DNA from: Flavobacteriales bacterium
GTDB lineage: Bacteria > Bacteroidota > Bacteroidia > Flavobacteriales_E > Vicingaceae
Length of the DNA: 52,692 nt
Direction of reading: 5' to 3'
NCBI GenBank assembly: GCA_029262875.1
Contig: JAJCYO010000023.1
Span: 1-52,692, forward strand
Part shown: one piece after another, positions 16,977 through 26,500 of the stretch
Position numbering within the stretch: the stretch's first letter is position 1
How the letters are laid out: each line of letters begins with the position of its first letter
Translations under genes and position numbers: made by a program
Notes under the pieces: generated by a model
Database searches by the model: none
What the model saw: only the letters and a program-made list of their open reading frames with translations
What the model was told of the DNA's origin: nothing

Positions 16977-18320
16977 TTACTTTATTTTATGACATTCAAT
17001 TTCTGTTTGGGAACCAACTCCGTTCCAAATTAAAGTCGATGAATATTTTGAACCATCATAATCTTGTTTAAACCCCATGTCTTGGAAAGTACAATGACCA
17101 TCTGGCCAAGTTGCACATAGCGAAGCTGAGCGTTTTCTTCCTAAAATTACACCAGTAAGCTCGTGTCTAATGGTGTACCAATCGGATGTAATCACAGCTT
17201 TACTAAAGGTCTCTTTCCAACCTTGAGATCGTGCATAGTTGTTAGTTGTAGCTACCATTTTAGATTCCAATGTTGGATCAGAAGTAAAAGAGCTTGGTAA
17301 TTCATTTTTAGAAACATTACCTGAATGTACATTGTTAGCTGTAGCAGTCCATCGTTTAAAATCTCCTGCCGCCAAGTTTATTTCTCCGTACCAACCTAAA
17401 GCATCATAGGTATGTCCTCCACTTGCAGTCCAACCAACAATTAACTTATGGTTACCTGGGGTCAACTTTGTTAGCATATTATTTAATACTTGGAAACAAA
17501 CCGCTTCACCATCTTTAGAATTTTCTTCTGGTAGTAATTGGAATTTAATAGTTGTTTCTTGAGAACTCATTAAATCTGTTCTTGGAGAAATGTAAATCAT
17601 CTCACCATCTAACCACACGACTAACGTAGGAATTAAGTATTGAAACGCTTGCTGAATTGGAGCCTTAAAATTGGTCATGGCATAAACCGCATCACCATCA
17701 CTAACTAAAGTTGTTTTGGCAGCACTTATCGCACTAATTTTTGATGTTTTAGAAAAATTAATCGTTTTTTCTGCATTTGCAGGAATTCCTTTTACGGCCT
17801 CAAAAGAACCACTTGATGGTGCAGGTGGTGGTGGAGTAGTTGGTGCTGGGGGAGTTACATTTGAAGCCCCAGAAGGTGTCGGTGGAGAAGCAGGTGCTTT
17901 TCCTTTTGATGGGGTTGAACCAGAGGGGGTGGTTATAGTTGTTCCGGTATTTGGTGCACCTGGTTTATTACCAGTTATTATTGTTGTACCGGTATTTGGC
18001 GCTTTTGGTTTAGTACCCGTTACCGTTGTTCCGGTGTTTGGTGCTGTGGGTTTTGCACCGGTCACAGTTGTTCCTGCAGTAGGTGTTTTGGGTTTAGTTG
18101 GTTTTTTAGGCGTTGCAACAGTAGTTGCTTTGGGTTTAGTAGTTTCAATAACTGCTGCAGCCGCAGCAATTGAGTCTCTTTTAGCTTTTGCAGCAATCGC
18201 TGTTGAGTCTCCTTCAACAAAATTTTTGGTAGCTTTTTTTAATTTATCTTTCCAGCCTTGGGCTTGCACAGTTGTACCTATAAGGCACAAGGCGATTGAG
18301 GCCATTACTATTTTTTTCAT
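16977..18320 (-). CDS. Secreted protein with Thr/Pro repeat linker, unknown function
   Basis: A 447-residue exported protein. A signal peptide ends near residue 20 (VQAQ), and a short helical Lys/Ala segment follows. A low-complexity linker (about residues 60-170) contains four imperfect repeats built on APNTGTT-VTG plus a proline-rich stretch. The C-terminal 270 residues are globular, with alternating strands (YLIPTLVVWLDGEMIYISP, HKLIVGWTASGGHTYDALG) and four cysteines (VCFQV, LCATW, HCTFQ, ECHK) that probably pair in the periplasm or outside the cell. No type IX sorting domain is present, so it may be periplasmic. I do not recognise the globular domain. The gene is convergent with rnhA. 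Confidence 0.75.
   Translation of the reverse strand: MKKIVMASIALCLIGTTVQAQGWKDKLKKATKNFVEGDSTAIAAKAKRDSIAAAAAVIETTKPKATTVATPKKPTKPKTPTAGTTVTGAKPTAPNTGTTVTGTKPKAPNTGTTIITGNKPGAPNTGTTITTPSGSTPSKGKAPASPPTPSGASNVTPPAPTTPPPPAPSSGSFEAVKGIPANAEKTINFSKTSKISAISAAKTTLVSDGDAVYAMTNFKAPIQQAFQYLIPTLVVWLDGEMIYISPRTDLMSSQETTIKFQLLPEENSKDGEAVCFQVLNNMLTKLTPGNHKLIVGWTASGGHTYDALGWYGEINLAAGDFKRWTATANNVHSGNVSKNELPSSFTSDPTLESKMVATTNNYARSQGWKETFSKAVITSDWYTIRHELTGVILGRKRSASLCATWPDGHCTFQDMGFKQDYDGSKYSSTLIWNGVGSQTEIECHKIK
17928..18089 (-). repeat. In-gene tandem repeat coding for Thr/Pro linker
   Basis: Four imperfect units of about 33-45 bases encode residues 78-131 of the secreted protein, each with the core NTGTT (the first unit AGTT). 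Units differ by the residue before APNTG and by one inserted Ile in the third. They read as a flexible linker, and slippage here could change linker length. Confidence 0.75.
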
Positions 18321-18508
18321 GTTTTTGGGTTTAATTAGCAGTTAAATGTAGTAATTTAAATAACAATTTAATTTTTAGTGTTGATTTTCCCCTGAATTTA
18401 ACAGTAATTTAATCCTTGGATTCTTTTAAGAGTTGCAGCGGTAAAAAGGGCTTCTTTTCACATCATTTTTTCTTTTGTTCATTTTATAAAAGGGTACAAC
18501 TCTTTTGT

Positions 18509-18516
18509 TACATTTG
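18509..18516 (+). promoter_or_regulatory. TAnnTTTG -7 box for the aminotransferase gene
   Basis: TACATTTG matches the -7 consensus and lies 17 bases before the ATG at 18534. The nearest good TTG (18475-18477) is too far upstream to be its -33 element. Confidence 0.45.
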
Positions 18517-18533
18517 TCGTCTTTCAAAATAAG

Positions 18534-19691
18534 ATGCCAGAATATCCAAATGCAATAAAATCGAAATTACCTAAAGTAGGCACTACTATTTTTACGGTAA
18601 TGAGTCAGCTGGCCAATGAGCAAAAAGCCATTAACCTTTCACAAGGGTTCCCAGATTTTGAGAGTTCAGCCGAGCTGATCAGTTTGGTAAATGATGCCAT
18701 GAAAAAAGGTTTGAATCAATATGCTCCAATGCCAGGGATTATTTCTTTACGAGAACAAATTGCCAAAAAAACGCATAACCTTTATGGAATAGAATACCAC
18801 CCAGAGTCTGAGGTGACCATTACTTCAGGAGCTACACAGGCAATTTATACAGCTATAGCAGCAACAATTACAGAGGGTGATGAGGTAATTATTTTTACAC
18901 CAGCTTACGATTGCTATGAACCTGCGATTGAATTAAATGGAGGTAAAACAGTGTTTGTTCAAATGCATGCGCCAGATTATAACGTAAACTGGGAGCAAGT
19001 AAAGAAGTTGATTAATCAGCGGACTAAGATGATTATTATCAATACCCCTCATAATCCAACGGGAACTGTTTTAGAAGAGGAGGACATGTTAGCATTGGAG
19101 AAAATAGTGTCAGATACGGATATTGTTTTGATTAGCGATGAGGTTTATGAGCACATTATTTTTGATGGAAAACAACATCAAAGCGTAGCTAAATTTCCAG
19201 GGTTGGCAGAGCGTTCATTTATCATTTCTTCCTTTGGAAAAACATTCCACAATACGGGGTGGAAAATGGGCTATTGTATTGCCCCCAAAAACTTAATGGT
19301 AGAGTTTAGAAAAGCACATCAGTTTATTGTTTTTTCTGCAAACACACCAGTTCAACATGGGTTAGCAGAATATTTAAAAAATGAAAAAAACTACTTATCG
19401 TTAAATTCTTTTTATCAAGAAAAAAGAGACTTGTTTACGGATTTAATAAAAGACTCTAAATTTGACATTTTGCCTTCTTCAGGCACTTATTTTCAGTTGT
19501 TGAGCTACAAAGGAATAACAGACATGGCAGATACAGAATATGCCATTGAGTTGACTAAAAAACACAAAATTGCATCTATTCCAGTCTCGGTTTTTTATCA
19601 TCAAAAAGTAGATGAAAAAGTGTTGCGTTTTTGTGTGGCTAAAAAAGAAGAAACACTTCATCAAGCTGCCGAAATTTTAAATAAAGTTTAA
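18534..19691 (+). CDS. PLP-dependent aminotransferase, YbdL-like (methionine/glutamine)
   Basis: Class I/II aminotransferase of 385 residues, very close in pattern to E. coli YbdL, which prefers methionine, His and Phe. Conserved blocks are VGTTIFT..S.LA, INLSQGFPDF, NQYAPMPG, NTPHNPTG (Asn174), ISDEVYEH (Asp202, Tyr205) and the PLP lysine Lys236 in SSFGKTFHNTGWKMGY. The carboxylate-binding Arg is in VLRFCVAKKE. Related enzymes (kynurenine aminotransferase/glutamine transaminase K) use glutamine as amino donor, making alpha-ketoglutaramate. That fits well with an omega-amidase gene two genes downstream on the same strand, which would hydrolyse this product. The likely role is methionine salvage (keto-methylthiobutyrate to methionine) or keto-acid repair. 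The specificity is inferred from similarity to YbdL. Confidence 0.93.
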   Translation: MPEYPNAIKSKLPKVGTTIFTVMSQLANEQKAINLSQGFPDFESSAELISLVNDAMKKGLNQYAPMPGIISLREQIAKKTHNLYGIEYHPESEVTITSGATQAIYTAIAATITEGDEVIIFTPAYDCYEPAIELNGGKTVFVQMHAPDYNVNWEQVKKLINQRTKMIIINTPHNPTGTVLEEEDMLALEKIVSDTDIVLISDEVYEHIIFDGKQHQSVAKFPGLAERSFIISSFGKTFHNTGWKMGYCIAPKNLMVEFRKAHQFIVFSANTPVQHGLAEYLKNEKNYLSLNSFYQEKRDLFTDLIKDSKFDILPSSGTYFQLLSYKGITDMADTEYAIELTKKHKIASIPVSVFYHQKVDEKVLRFCVAKKEETLHQAAEILNKV

Positions 19692-19775
19692 AACAATCGA
19701 ATTTTTAAAACATCACATCAATCTTTTTTTCTTCTTCCTTTTAATTGATTAATTTCAACATCTTATTTGTTGAGG

Positions 19776-22736
19776 ATGAATCGTTTATTTTTTGTTTTTA
19801 CCTTACTATGTTGCCTTTTTTTATCGCAAAAGGAGAGTAATGCTGCGGTTTTATTAGGAGGTGATTCCACCAAAAGTGATGCTTATTATTTTGTTTCCAA
19901 TCGATTCAATACCGATGGAAAATATACGATGTATAAGGCTCGAACCAACCAGAGCGGAATTTCTTCCTGTTTGGTTAAGGGAAATTTTGAGGTAGAAGGA
20001 TTTGCCAATATGCGTAAAGCAGAAATTGCGGTTTACAATATTTCTAATGATGAGTTAGTGGGGATATACAATACCAATTCCATTACAGGAAATTACCTTG
20101 TTATTTTGGCTCCAAATGTGAAATATGAGTTTGTGATTAATGCCTATGGGTACGCCCCTATTAAAAGAATTGTGGAGGTGCCGAGTTTTGCAAGCACCAA
20201 TGTTTTAGAAGACATTTCAACTCAAAAAATACTGTTAAAAAAGGACGGAGAAAAAGTAAGCTTTAGCATCAACACTTGGATCATTGAAGAAAAAGAACCT
20301 ACCCTGTTTTTATTAACGGTATACAATGAAGATCAGGAAGAATCTCATCATGTAGAATTGTATCAAGCAACAGAAGAGAATATTGGAGAGGCTAATGAGA
20401 AAGATAGAAGAAGGTTAAAAGAAACTGATTTTGGAAACATTGATGAATTGATAAAATCGCAGGCAGAAGCGGAGAATAAGAAACCGGAAATAGCCGAAAA
20501 AGCATTTGAAAAAAAGGATTACCAAACGGCTATAGAAATGTACTCTCAATTGTTAAAGTTAGATGCCGATGACCCCATTTATAACTATCGAAAAGGGTTG
20601 GCTTTATATTATACGCATCAGAACAAATTGAGGGCATTACCCTATTTAAAAAAAGCTGCTACGTCAGCTAAAACACCTTATGATGTTTATTATTTTATGG
20701 GAAAATCATACCACTTATGGTCAGATTTTGCAAAAGCACAAGTAGCTTATGAAACCTTTAAAACGAAAGCAACTGCAAAAGAATTAGAAAACCTAAACGT
20801 TTCTCGATTAATAGAAAATTGCATCAATGGGAAAAAACTAATGGAAGGCCAATTAAACATGCAAATTGTAAATAAAACACCACTCGACATTGAAAAGCTT
20901 CCTAAAGGGTATCCTCCAGCTTTGGTAGGAGATAAATTGACAAAAAAGACTAAATTTTTCATTTCTCCAGTGGATGAAAAGAAGAAAGCTAAATTGCTAA
21001 TGTTTAAAACAGAACGGAATGAAATGGTGCAAACCAGCTATGGGTTGGATGAAAAAAATGGGAAAGATTTGTATTCGAACATGCTAATAGGAAGCGATAA
21101 GTGGGGTGTTCCAAAATCATTGGGAGAGAACATCAATACACCTTATGATGAAGAGTATGCTTATGTTTCATTGAATGGGAGAACGATGTATTTTTCTTCA
21201 AAAGGACACAACAGCATTGGGGGATATGACATTTTTGTATCTACCAGAAAGTCAACAACATCTCCATGGGAGAAACCGAAAAACATTGGATATCCAATCA
21301 ATTCTCCTTACGATGATATTTTATTTATGCCAGACCTAACGGGCCAAATGGCTTACTTTTCATCCAATAGAAGAAGCCCGACTGGAGGGTTTAACTTTTA
21401 TGAAATCAAAATGCCAAAACCACCTTTACCACTTACGGTTATTAAAGGTCATTTTATGACCAATGATTCCATTCCTAACTTTATGGCATCAATTGCGGTG
21501 TACAATACCAATAACCAAGAAATAGTTGGAATTTACAATACCAATGCGAACAATGGTAATTTTTTAATGGCATTGATGCCTGGCATTAAATACGAGTTTG
21601 TATTGGAATGTGATGGGTTTAAAGAGCATACAGCTTACATTACGGTTCCTGAGCAAACAGAACTGTTTGCATTGCGCCAAAACATCCGTTTGAAAAAAGA
21701 AGCTGCGTTTGAAATTTTAAAAATTGACAATTTCTTTACCAAAGAAGAAGCTGAAAATGCACCAGAATATAAATTGACAAAAAAGGATTTTGCGGTTCAA
21801 GAAAAACAAGTAGAAGAAAAAAAATCATTGCCTGAACGGGTTTCAGCGGCAAGAAAACCCAATACGGCACAACAGGAACTTTTGGCAAGTGCAGAGCAGT
21901 TTTTTGTAAACAAACAGTATTTAAAGGCTTCCCAGCAATTTGCTAAGGTGGCACCACTTGTTGATTTAAGCAGTAAGCAAAGTTATTATTATGGAAAGGC
22001 CTTATTCAATGTGTCAAGAGACTACGAAAAAACGTTGGTGCATTTAGAAAATGCCGGAACGGATAAAAATACGCCTTATGACGTATTTTACATGTTGGGA
22101 AAAACCAATCACTATGCTTATCGTTTCCAACGAGCAGCAAAGGCTTTTGAAAAATACCGACAGCATGCTTCTCCAAAAGAAGTAGAAATTAAAGACATCG
22201 CCAATGAAATTAATTTGGCCAAGTTTGGGAAAAAACTGGTGAATGAGCCTAAGCCTATAGAGGTAATCTCTAAAAAAGAATTCAAGAAAGAGAGTTTACA
22301 TACCATTTACAATTCTATTGATTTGAAATCTAAATTTTTATTGACTCCAGATGATATGGTAACGGCAAAAGACAAAAAGGAAAACTTTAAACCTACCATG
22401 TATTTAAACAGTAACAAAACACTAATCTATTACTCAAGTTACGGTACAGATGGAGCCAATGGCAAGGACCTATTTCTGATGCGTAAATTACCTAACAATA
22501 CCTGGACGGACCCCATTAACTTAGGTGATTTGATAAATACATCTGGAGATGAAGACTTTCCTTATGTAACTCCTGATGCAAAGATACTTTATTTCTGTTC
22601 CACTAAACATGGAAGTATGGGTGGGTATGACATTTACAAATCTACTTGGAACGATAAAAAAGACAAATGGAATGCTCCAGTAAACATGGGTGCACCGATT
22701 AATTCTCCTTTTGACGATTTATTTTTTGTGGAATAA
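19776..22736 (+). CDS. Exported TPR/PD40 protein with duplicated module
   Basis: A 986-residue exported protein with an N-terminal signal (about residues 1-24). It consists of two copies of a module in the same order: an Ig/carboxypeptidase-regulatory-like domain (VYNISNDELVGIYNTNS in copy one, VYNTNNQEIVGIYNTNA in copy two), then TPR helices, then PD40-type beta-propeller strands (MYFSSKGHNSIGGYDIFVS; LYFCSTKHGSMGGYDIYKS). A partial PD40 blade (YYFVSNRF..DGKYTMYKA) precedes the first copy. Bacteroidota outer-membrane proteins of this class often carry an OmpA peptidoglycan-binding domain, for example PorE of the type IX system, but none is present here. I start at the ATG at 19776; the in-frame TTG at 19767 is less likely. 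The stop overlaps the omega-amidase ATG (TAATG). Function is unknown. Confidence 0.8.
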   Translation: MNRLFFVFTLLCCLFLSQKESNAAVLLGGDSTKSDAYYFVSNRFNTDGKYTMYKARTNQSGISSCLVKGNFEVEGFANMRKAEIAVYNISNDELVGIYNTNSITGNYLVILAPNVKYEFVINAYGYAPIKRIVEVPSFASTNVLEDISTQKILLKKDGEKVSFSINTWIIEEKEPTLFLLTVYNEDQEESHHVELYQATEENIGEANEKDRRRLKETDFGNIDELIKSQAEAENKKPEIAEKAFEKKDYQTAIEMYSQLLKLDADDPIYNYRKGLALYYTHQNKLRALPYLKKAATSAKTPYDVYYFMGKSYHLWSDFAKAQVAYETFKTKATAKELENLNVSRLIENCINGKKLMEGQLNMQIVNKTPLDIEKLPKGYPPALVGDKLTKKTKFFISPVDEKKKAKLLMFKTERNEMVQTSYGLDEKNGKDLYSNMLIGSDKWGVPKSLGENINTPYDEEYAYVSLNGRTMYFSSKGHNSIGGYDIFVSTRKSTTSPWEKPKNIGYPINSPYDDILFMPDLTGQMAYFSSNRRSPTGGFNFYEIKMPKPPLPLTVIKGHFMTNDSIPNFMASIAVYNTNNQEIVGIYNTNANNGNFLMALMPGIKYEFVLECDGFKEHTAYITVPEQTELFALRQNIRLKKEAAFEILKIDNFFTKEEAENAPEYKLTKKDFAVQEKQVEEKKSLPERVSAARKPNTAQQELLASAEQFFVNKQYLKASQQFAKVAPLVDLSSKQSYYYGKALFNVSRDYEKTLVHLENAGTDKNTPYDVFYMLGKTNHYAYRFQRAAKAFEKYRQHASPKEVEIKDIANEINLAKFGKKLVNEPKPIEVISKKEFKKESLHTIYNSIDLKSKFLLTPDDMVTAKDKKENFKPTMYLNSNKTLIYYSSYGTDGANGKDLFLMRKLPNNTWTDPINLGDLINTSGDEDFPYVTPDAKILYFCSTKHGSMGGYDIYKSTWNDKKDKWNAPVNMGAPINSPFDDLFFVE

Positions 22737-23527
22737 TGGATTTAAAAGTTACCGTAATACAATCAGATTTACATTGGGAAAATGTGGATGAAAACTTAGC
22801 AATGTTTTCTAAGAAGATTGATGCCATTTCAGAGCCTACAGACATCATCGTGTTGCCAGAAATGTTTAATACTGGTTTTTCGATGCACTCTGAAGAGTTG
22901 GCTGAAACTATGAAAGGCAAAACAGTAGCATGGATGAAAGAAACAGCAAAAGGAGCTGATGCTGTGATTGTTGGTAGTTTAATCATTGAAGAACATAACA
23001 AATATTACAATCGTTTAGTTTGGGTACAACCCGATGGTGATTTCTACACTTACGATAAAAGGCATTTGTTCAGAATGGGAGATGAGCATTTGAGTTTTAG
23101 TGCTGGAGAAAAGAGATTGATTGTCAATTATAAAGGGTGGAGGTTTTGCCCTATGATTTGTTATGACTTGAGGTTTCCAGTATGGGCCAGAAATTCTTTT
23201 AAAACTGAGACACCATCTTATGATTGCCTGATTTATGTTGCCAACTGGCCTGAAGCAAGAAAACAACCTTGGAGCAAACTATTGGAAGCTAGAGCAATAG
23301 AAAATCAATGTTATGTGATAGGAGCAAATCGAATAGGTGAAGACGGTAATGGAATACCATGTAGTGGAAATTCAGTGATTATTGACCCTAAAGGAGAAAC
23401 GTTAACGAACATTCCTGAAGATAAGAATTACACCGAAACGGTGAATTTATCGTTAGAAGAATTAAATAGCTTTAGAGAAATATTTCCTGTAACCAAAGAT
23501 GGAGATGATTTTGAGATTATTCATTAG
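22736..23527 (+). CDS. Omega-amidase (YafV/NIT2-like, nitrilase superfamily)
   Basis: Carbon-nitrogen hydrolase of 263 residues with the nitrilase catalytic triad: Glu42 (VLPEMFNTGF), Lys108 (YDKRHLF) and Cys142 (ICYDLRFPVW). It most resembles E. coli YafV and mammalian NIT2, which hydrolyse alpha-ketoglutaramate and alpha-ketosuccinamate; the RHLFRMGDEH and YVANWPEARK blocks are characteristic. It begins within the stop codon of the PD40 gene and lies downstream of a YbdL-like aminotransferase. The likely role is to remove the alpha-ketoglutaramate formed when glutamine serves as amino donor, pulling transamination forward. The assignment is strong at family level. The pathway link is inference from gene order and from the known YbdL/YafV biochemistry. 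Confidence 0.93.
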   Translation: MDLKVTVIQSDLHWENVDENLAMFSKKIDAISEPTDIIVLPEMFNTGFSMHSEELAETMKGKTVAWMKETAKGADAVIVGSLIIEEHNKYYNRLVWVQPDGDFYTYDKRHLFRMGDEHLSFSAGEKRLIVNYKGWRFCPMICYDLRFPVWARNSFKTETPSYDCLIYVANWPEARKQPWSKLLEARAIENQCYVIGANRIGEDGNGIPCSGNSVIIDPKGETLTNIPEDKNYTETVNLSLEELNSFREIFPVTKDGDDFEIIH

Positions 23528-23538
23528 ATTCGAAAAAC

Positions 23539-23569
23539 TTGCCTAAACTCTTGTTTTTCAGTATATTCG
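23539..23569 (+). promoter_or_regulatory. Bacteroidota-type promoter for the FG-GAP protein gene
   Basis: TTG (23539-23541), a 20-base spacer and TATATTCG (23562-23569, one mismatch to TAnnTTTG) precede the ATG at 23577 by only seven bases, so the leader would be nearly absent. Confidence 0.5.
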
Positions 23570-23576
23570 TAGGGTT

Positions 23577-26500
23577 ATGAAGAATAGTTTTCTTATAATT
23601 TTCTTTTTGTTGAGCACATTTTATCTGAGTGCCCAATTTGGCCCTCAACAAGATATCTCTAAATCTGTTGCCAGGGCTTGGAATGTAGAAGCTTTTGATT
23701 TGGACGGAGATGGAGATTTGGATGTGCTTTCTGCTTCATTTGGCGACAATAAAATAGCATGGTATGAAAATTTGGGAGGAGGCAACTTCGGAGTACAGCG
23801 GATAATTTCCACAAATGCAATTGGAGTTAGAGATGTCTTAGCAGCCGATTTAAACAATGATGGGAAGTTAGATGTTTTGTCTGCATCTACTGATGATGAT
23901 AAAATAGCATGGTATAAAAATTTAGGAGGAGGTGATTTTGGAGTTGAAAATATTATCTCAAAAACTGTAGATGTTACTTCTACTGTTGCCTCTGCTGATA
24001 TGGATAATGATGGAGACATCGATGTTATTGCGAGTTCATTTAGTGATGCTACCACGGTTTGGTTTGAAAATTTAGGAGGAGTTATTGACACATCTAAACA
24101 TTTGATTGCAGCGATAGGGGCTGTTGGGTTGACAGCTGTTTCTACTGCCGATATTTTTGGTAATGGAAATATGGATGTATTTATAGGAGGTAGTAGTTTA
24201 AGGTATAGCGAGAATCTGGGTGGAGGAACTTTTAATCCTTCTCTTTGGCCATCTATTTCTGTTTCAGGAGGGGGCAATTATTTTGCAACAGATATGGATA
24301 ATGATGGGGATGTGGATGTTATTACAGGCGGTACCGGTAGTAGTTTAGTTTATCATGAAAATGTAGGAACTAATAGCTTTGGTATTCAATTGGTACCAAA
24401 CACTTCTGGCTTAGCCATGTTCTCCATAAGAGCTGCAGATATGGATGGAGATGGTAGTAAGGATATTGTTTGTGGAATTGGTTCCTCTACCATAGCTTGG
24501 TTTAAGAATCTGGGGGCTGGAAATTTTGGTGTTCAACAAGATATTACCTTGGGCATTATGAATGGAGGATCATCAATAGCGACTGCCGATATGGATGGTG
24601 ACGGAGACATTGATGTATTATCGTCTTCAGAAATGGATAGTAGAATAGCCTGGTATGAAAATCTGGGCAGTGGAATTTTTGGCTCTCAACAAGCTATCTC
24701 TAAACCTGTCGGAGGACTTGCCAATGAAGTTCATTCGGCAGACTTGGATAATGATGGGGATATGGATGTGCTAGCGGCTTTAGTTAATGCGATAGCTTGG
24801 TATGAAAATGTGAATGGAGTACTCGGTGACGAGCAAATTATTTCTACTAATATACTTCACGGTATTAACGTTTCTACGGCAGATTTTGATTTGGATGGTG
24901 ATCTTGACGTTTTATCGGTTTCAGTTAATGACGACAAAATAGCATGGTATGAAAATTTTGGGGGAGCTGTTTTTGGTCCTCAACAAATTATTTCTACGAA
25001 TAGTTTTCCGAGTTGTTCCTTCATAGCTGATTTGGATAATGATGGGGACATGGATGTGGTTTCCGGTCATCAGCCCGGACCTTCAAATCTTATTTGGCAT
25101 GAAAACATAGGGGGAAGTTTTAATCCACCCCAGACAATTGATCCCCTTCTTAATTCAATTACTGATGTTTATGCAGCAGATTTAGATAATGATGGAGATC
25201 AGGATGTAATTATAGCAAATTCTGTTGTTGATTTAATTGGTTGGTACGAAAACCTTGGAGCCGGAACTTTTAGTACGTTAAATGTAGTTTCTAATATTAT
25301 TGAATCGGCCAATTCTGTCCATGTCGCTGACATAGATGGAGATGGCTTTAAGGATATTATTTCTTCTTCTGCTGGGGGAGTTAGTAAAGCGGTGGAATGG
25401 TATAGAAATTTTACTAATGGAAATTTTAGTACTCCCATTTTAATCTCAGCTAATTCTCTTACCGCGCAGGATGTTTATACTTCAGACATTGATAATGATG
25501 GTGATTTAGATGTACTTTCTACGGCAGATTATAAATTAATTTGGAATGAGAATTTAGGAGGTGGAGTTATTAGTACGACTAAAAACATTGTTTCAAGTTC
25601 CCTTGGGGATTCATTAATTGGTGGATCTCCATCAGTATTTGCTGCAGATGTTGATGGTGATGGGTCTTTAGACTTACTTACCTCGTCATATTTTGATGAA
25701 AAAATAGCTTGGTACAAGAATTTTCACAATAGTCCATATTTATTAAAAGGAAAAATGTTTTACGATGGTAATCAAAATGCTTCTTTAGATTCGACCGAAT
25801 TAGGGCTTGCGTTTATTCAAGCATTTTTACAACCAAGTAACAACTATAATTATACATCCGTTCCGGGTGATTTTTTATTTGCAACTGATACTGGCACTTA
25901 TGTTGTTAATTTTACCTCTCAATCATTGTGGAGTTTAACAACAGATTCCACAACCTATACTAAAACATTAACAGGAGTAAACCCTGTAATAGATAGTTTA
26001 AATTTTGGATTTTATCCAGATACTATTTTAACGATTATTAACCCTGATTTGGTTGGTGGGTTTCCAAGATGTAACCAGATAATTAATTATTGGGGAAGTA
26101 TTCATAACAAGGGAACCACTATTCCAAGTGGTATTATCCATTTGCAATTGGATGATTCAATTAATTATATATCTTCCGTTAATACTCCTGATTCGATTAA
26201 TGGTCAGAATATTTATTGGCACTATGATAGTTTGTTCTTCTATTCTGATACCTTGATAAATATACAAGTGCAATTGCCTCCTTTTACCAGTATGGGGGAT
26301 ACTTTAACTTCATTATTAAGTGTATTTGAATTGGATGGGGCAAATAACGTTGTTTATACGAAGGTTGATACATTAGATCAAATTTTGGTTTGTGCTTATG
26401 ATCCCAATGATAAGAGTGTTACACCAAAAGGTGTTGGACCATTAGGTTATATTTCCCAGAATCAGGAATTGGAATATTTAATTCGATTTCAAAACACTGG

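Noticed and set aside
17716-18345. Long + strand frame of 209 codons opposite the Thr/Pro repeat gene
   Set aside because: It is the antisense of a low-complexity GT-rich coding region, with Val/Gly/Ala-rich composition and no signal or domain; the minus-strand gene has a signal peptide and a globular domain.
23645-24277. Minus-strand frame of 210 codons opposite the FG-GAP gene
   Set aside because: It mirrors the repeat codons of the FG-GAP gene (repeated SPSPSKS-type residues) and has no own start context.
23680-25740. Regular repeats resembling a CRISPR array
   Set aside because: The repeats are protein-coding FG-GAP units of variable length in a single open frame, with no constant direct repeat or unique spacers.
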